A stretch of DNA of 5,505 nucleotides. It comes from Caldilineae bacterium. Its GTDB lineage: Bacteria; Chloroflexota; Anaerolineae; J102. Numbering within the stretch: the first letter of the stretch is position 1; each line of letters starts with the position of its first letter. The position numbers were made by a program, and so were the translations under genes. Below are positions 5,030 to 5,505 of the stretch, piece after piece. The notes under the pieces were generated by a model. That model made no database searches, was not told the origin of the DNA, and saw only the letters and a list, made by a program, of their open reading frames with translations. The stretch is from positions 1-5,505 of the forward strand of contig DUEQ01000377.1 in assembly GCA_011192085.1 (NCBI GenBank). The letters run 5' to 3'.

Positions 5030-5505
5030 TTATCGGCTCTTGCGGAGGTAGTAGTAGCCAATGCCCGCAGCTAGAGCTACGCTGACAAGCCCGCCGAGGA
5101 TGAGCAGTGCGAGGGGCGGCGCGCTTCCGCCGCCGGGGGGTTGGGATGCGGACGAGGCCCCCGTCCCCTCGGGGGGTGGCGTGGGGGTCTCTGTGGGCGG
5201 CGCCGGGGTGAAGGTGGGCGTGGGCGGAATCTCCTCGATAACGGGGACCTGTTCCAGATCTCCTTGAGGCTCTGCCTGAATGAGGAACACCCATCCCGGC
5301 TCGCCCTTGTAATCGATCTGGAGCCAGTCGCCCGTCACAGAAAGCCCCGTGATGGGGTATGACTCGCCCTGATTGGCCAGGCCCAGCTCATTGTAGATGA
5401 GACCAGGTCCCGCGCGAATGGGCACATTCTGCCCGACGATGACCGCTTCGGGCGGTGCGGGTGGGGCTGTGGGCGGCGGCTCGGCGGGCGGCGCCGGGGT
5501 GTCGC
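5030..5505 (-). CDS. Membrane-anchored SH3b-domain protein (5' end outside window)
   Basis: 157 residues are visible, and the frame stays open to the window edge, so the N-terminus is missing. A GTG at 5425 is internal (VPIRAGPG lies within the domain) and should not be taken as the start. The visible order is: a Pro/Ala/Thr linker (about 5450-5503); one bacterial SH3 (SH3b) domain at about 5270-5449 with NVPIRAGPG, GDWLQIDY and GEPGWVF; a second linker with TPTFTP and TETPTP repeats; one hydrophobic helix (about 5045-5113); and the basic tail RKSR. SH3b domains usually bind cell-wall or other surface ligands, so a cell-surface binding or sensing role is likely, with its partner unknown. The helix-then-basic tail suggests an external N-terminus. 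The architecture matches the Ig-like protein at 44-658. A terminator follows directly, so this gene probably does not drive the glycosyltransferase. Confidence 0.85.
   Translation of the reverse strand, partial: DTPAPPAEPPPTAPPAPPEAVIVGQNVPIRAGPGLIYNELGLANQGESYPITGLSVTGDWLQIDYKGEPGWVFLIQAEPQGDLEQVPVIEEIPPTPTFTPAPPTETPTPPPEGTGASSASQPPGGGSAPPLALLILGGLVSVALAAGIGYYYLRKSR

Noticed and set aside
5423..5425. GTG as start of the SH3-domain protein
   Set aside because: The SH3b domain begins before this codon and the frame continues with linker-like sequence to the window edge.

Overview
The window is high-GC DNA and most likely bacterial, probably from the Chloroflexota (Anaerolineae-like). The lineage call is inference. 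It rests on surface proteins built as folded domain, Thr/Pro linker, one C-terminal membrane helix and a short basic tail. It also rests on the paired-cysteine Ig-like domain, start codons mostly without Shine-Dalgarno sites, a tandem ECF ATPase next to a long EcfT, and many short dispersed intergenic repeats.

Plus strand, 1-3636. A possible tail of an upstream gene (3-101) overlaps a small gene for a membrane-anchored Ig-like protein (44-658). Six bases later comes ecfT (665-1768), the membrane coupling subunit of an energy-coupling-factor (ECF) vitamin/metal transporter. Then comes a tandem-ATPase ecfA (1999-3636) carrying two complete ABC domains. Together these supply the energising module. 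No substrate-binding S component lies in the window, so the substrate cannot be named.

The 230-bp gap between ecfT and ecfA is not a normal spacer. It is filled by a 194-bp MITE-like element (1761-1954) with 9-bp terminal inverted repeats, exactly flanked by a 9-bp direct repeat (GGTCTGAAG). Removing the element and one repeat copy restores an empty site in which ecfT would stop 30 bp before ecfA. This looks like a recent insertion into an ECF operon.

Minus strand, 3738-5505. A GT4-type glycosyltransferase (3738-4823) converges on ecfA. Upstream of it lies a partial gene for an SH3b-domain surface protein (5030 to beyond the window), followed by a convincing intrinsic terminator (4986-5012). 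The glycosyltransferase gene is bracketed by two same-orientation copies of a roughly 100-bp composite intergenic repeat (3633-3728 and 4856-4962). Each copy has a GTAGCAGGTRGCA heptamer block, a stem-loop, and a block ending in TTGGCGTGA.

No tRNA, rRNA, CRISPR array or recognisable riboswitch was seen. The genes are family-typical. The most notable features are the small mobile element and the composite repeat family, which together supply coding ends for several genes.
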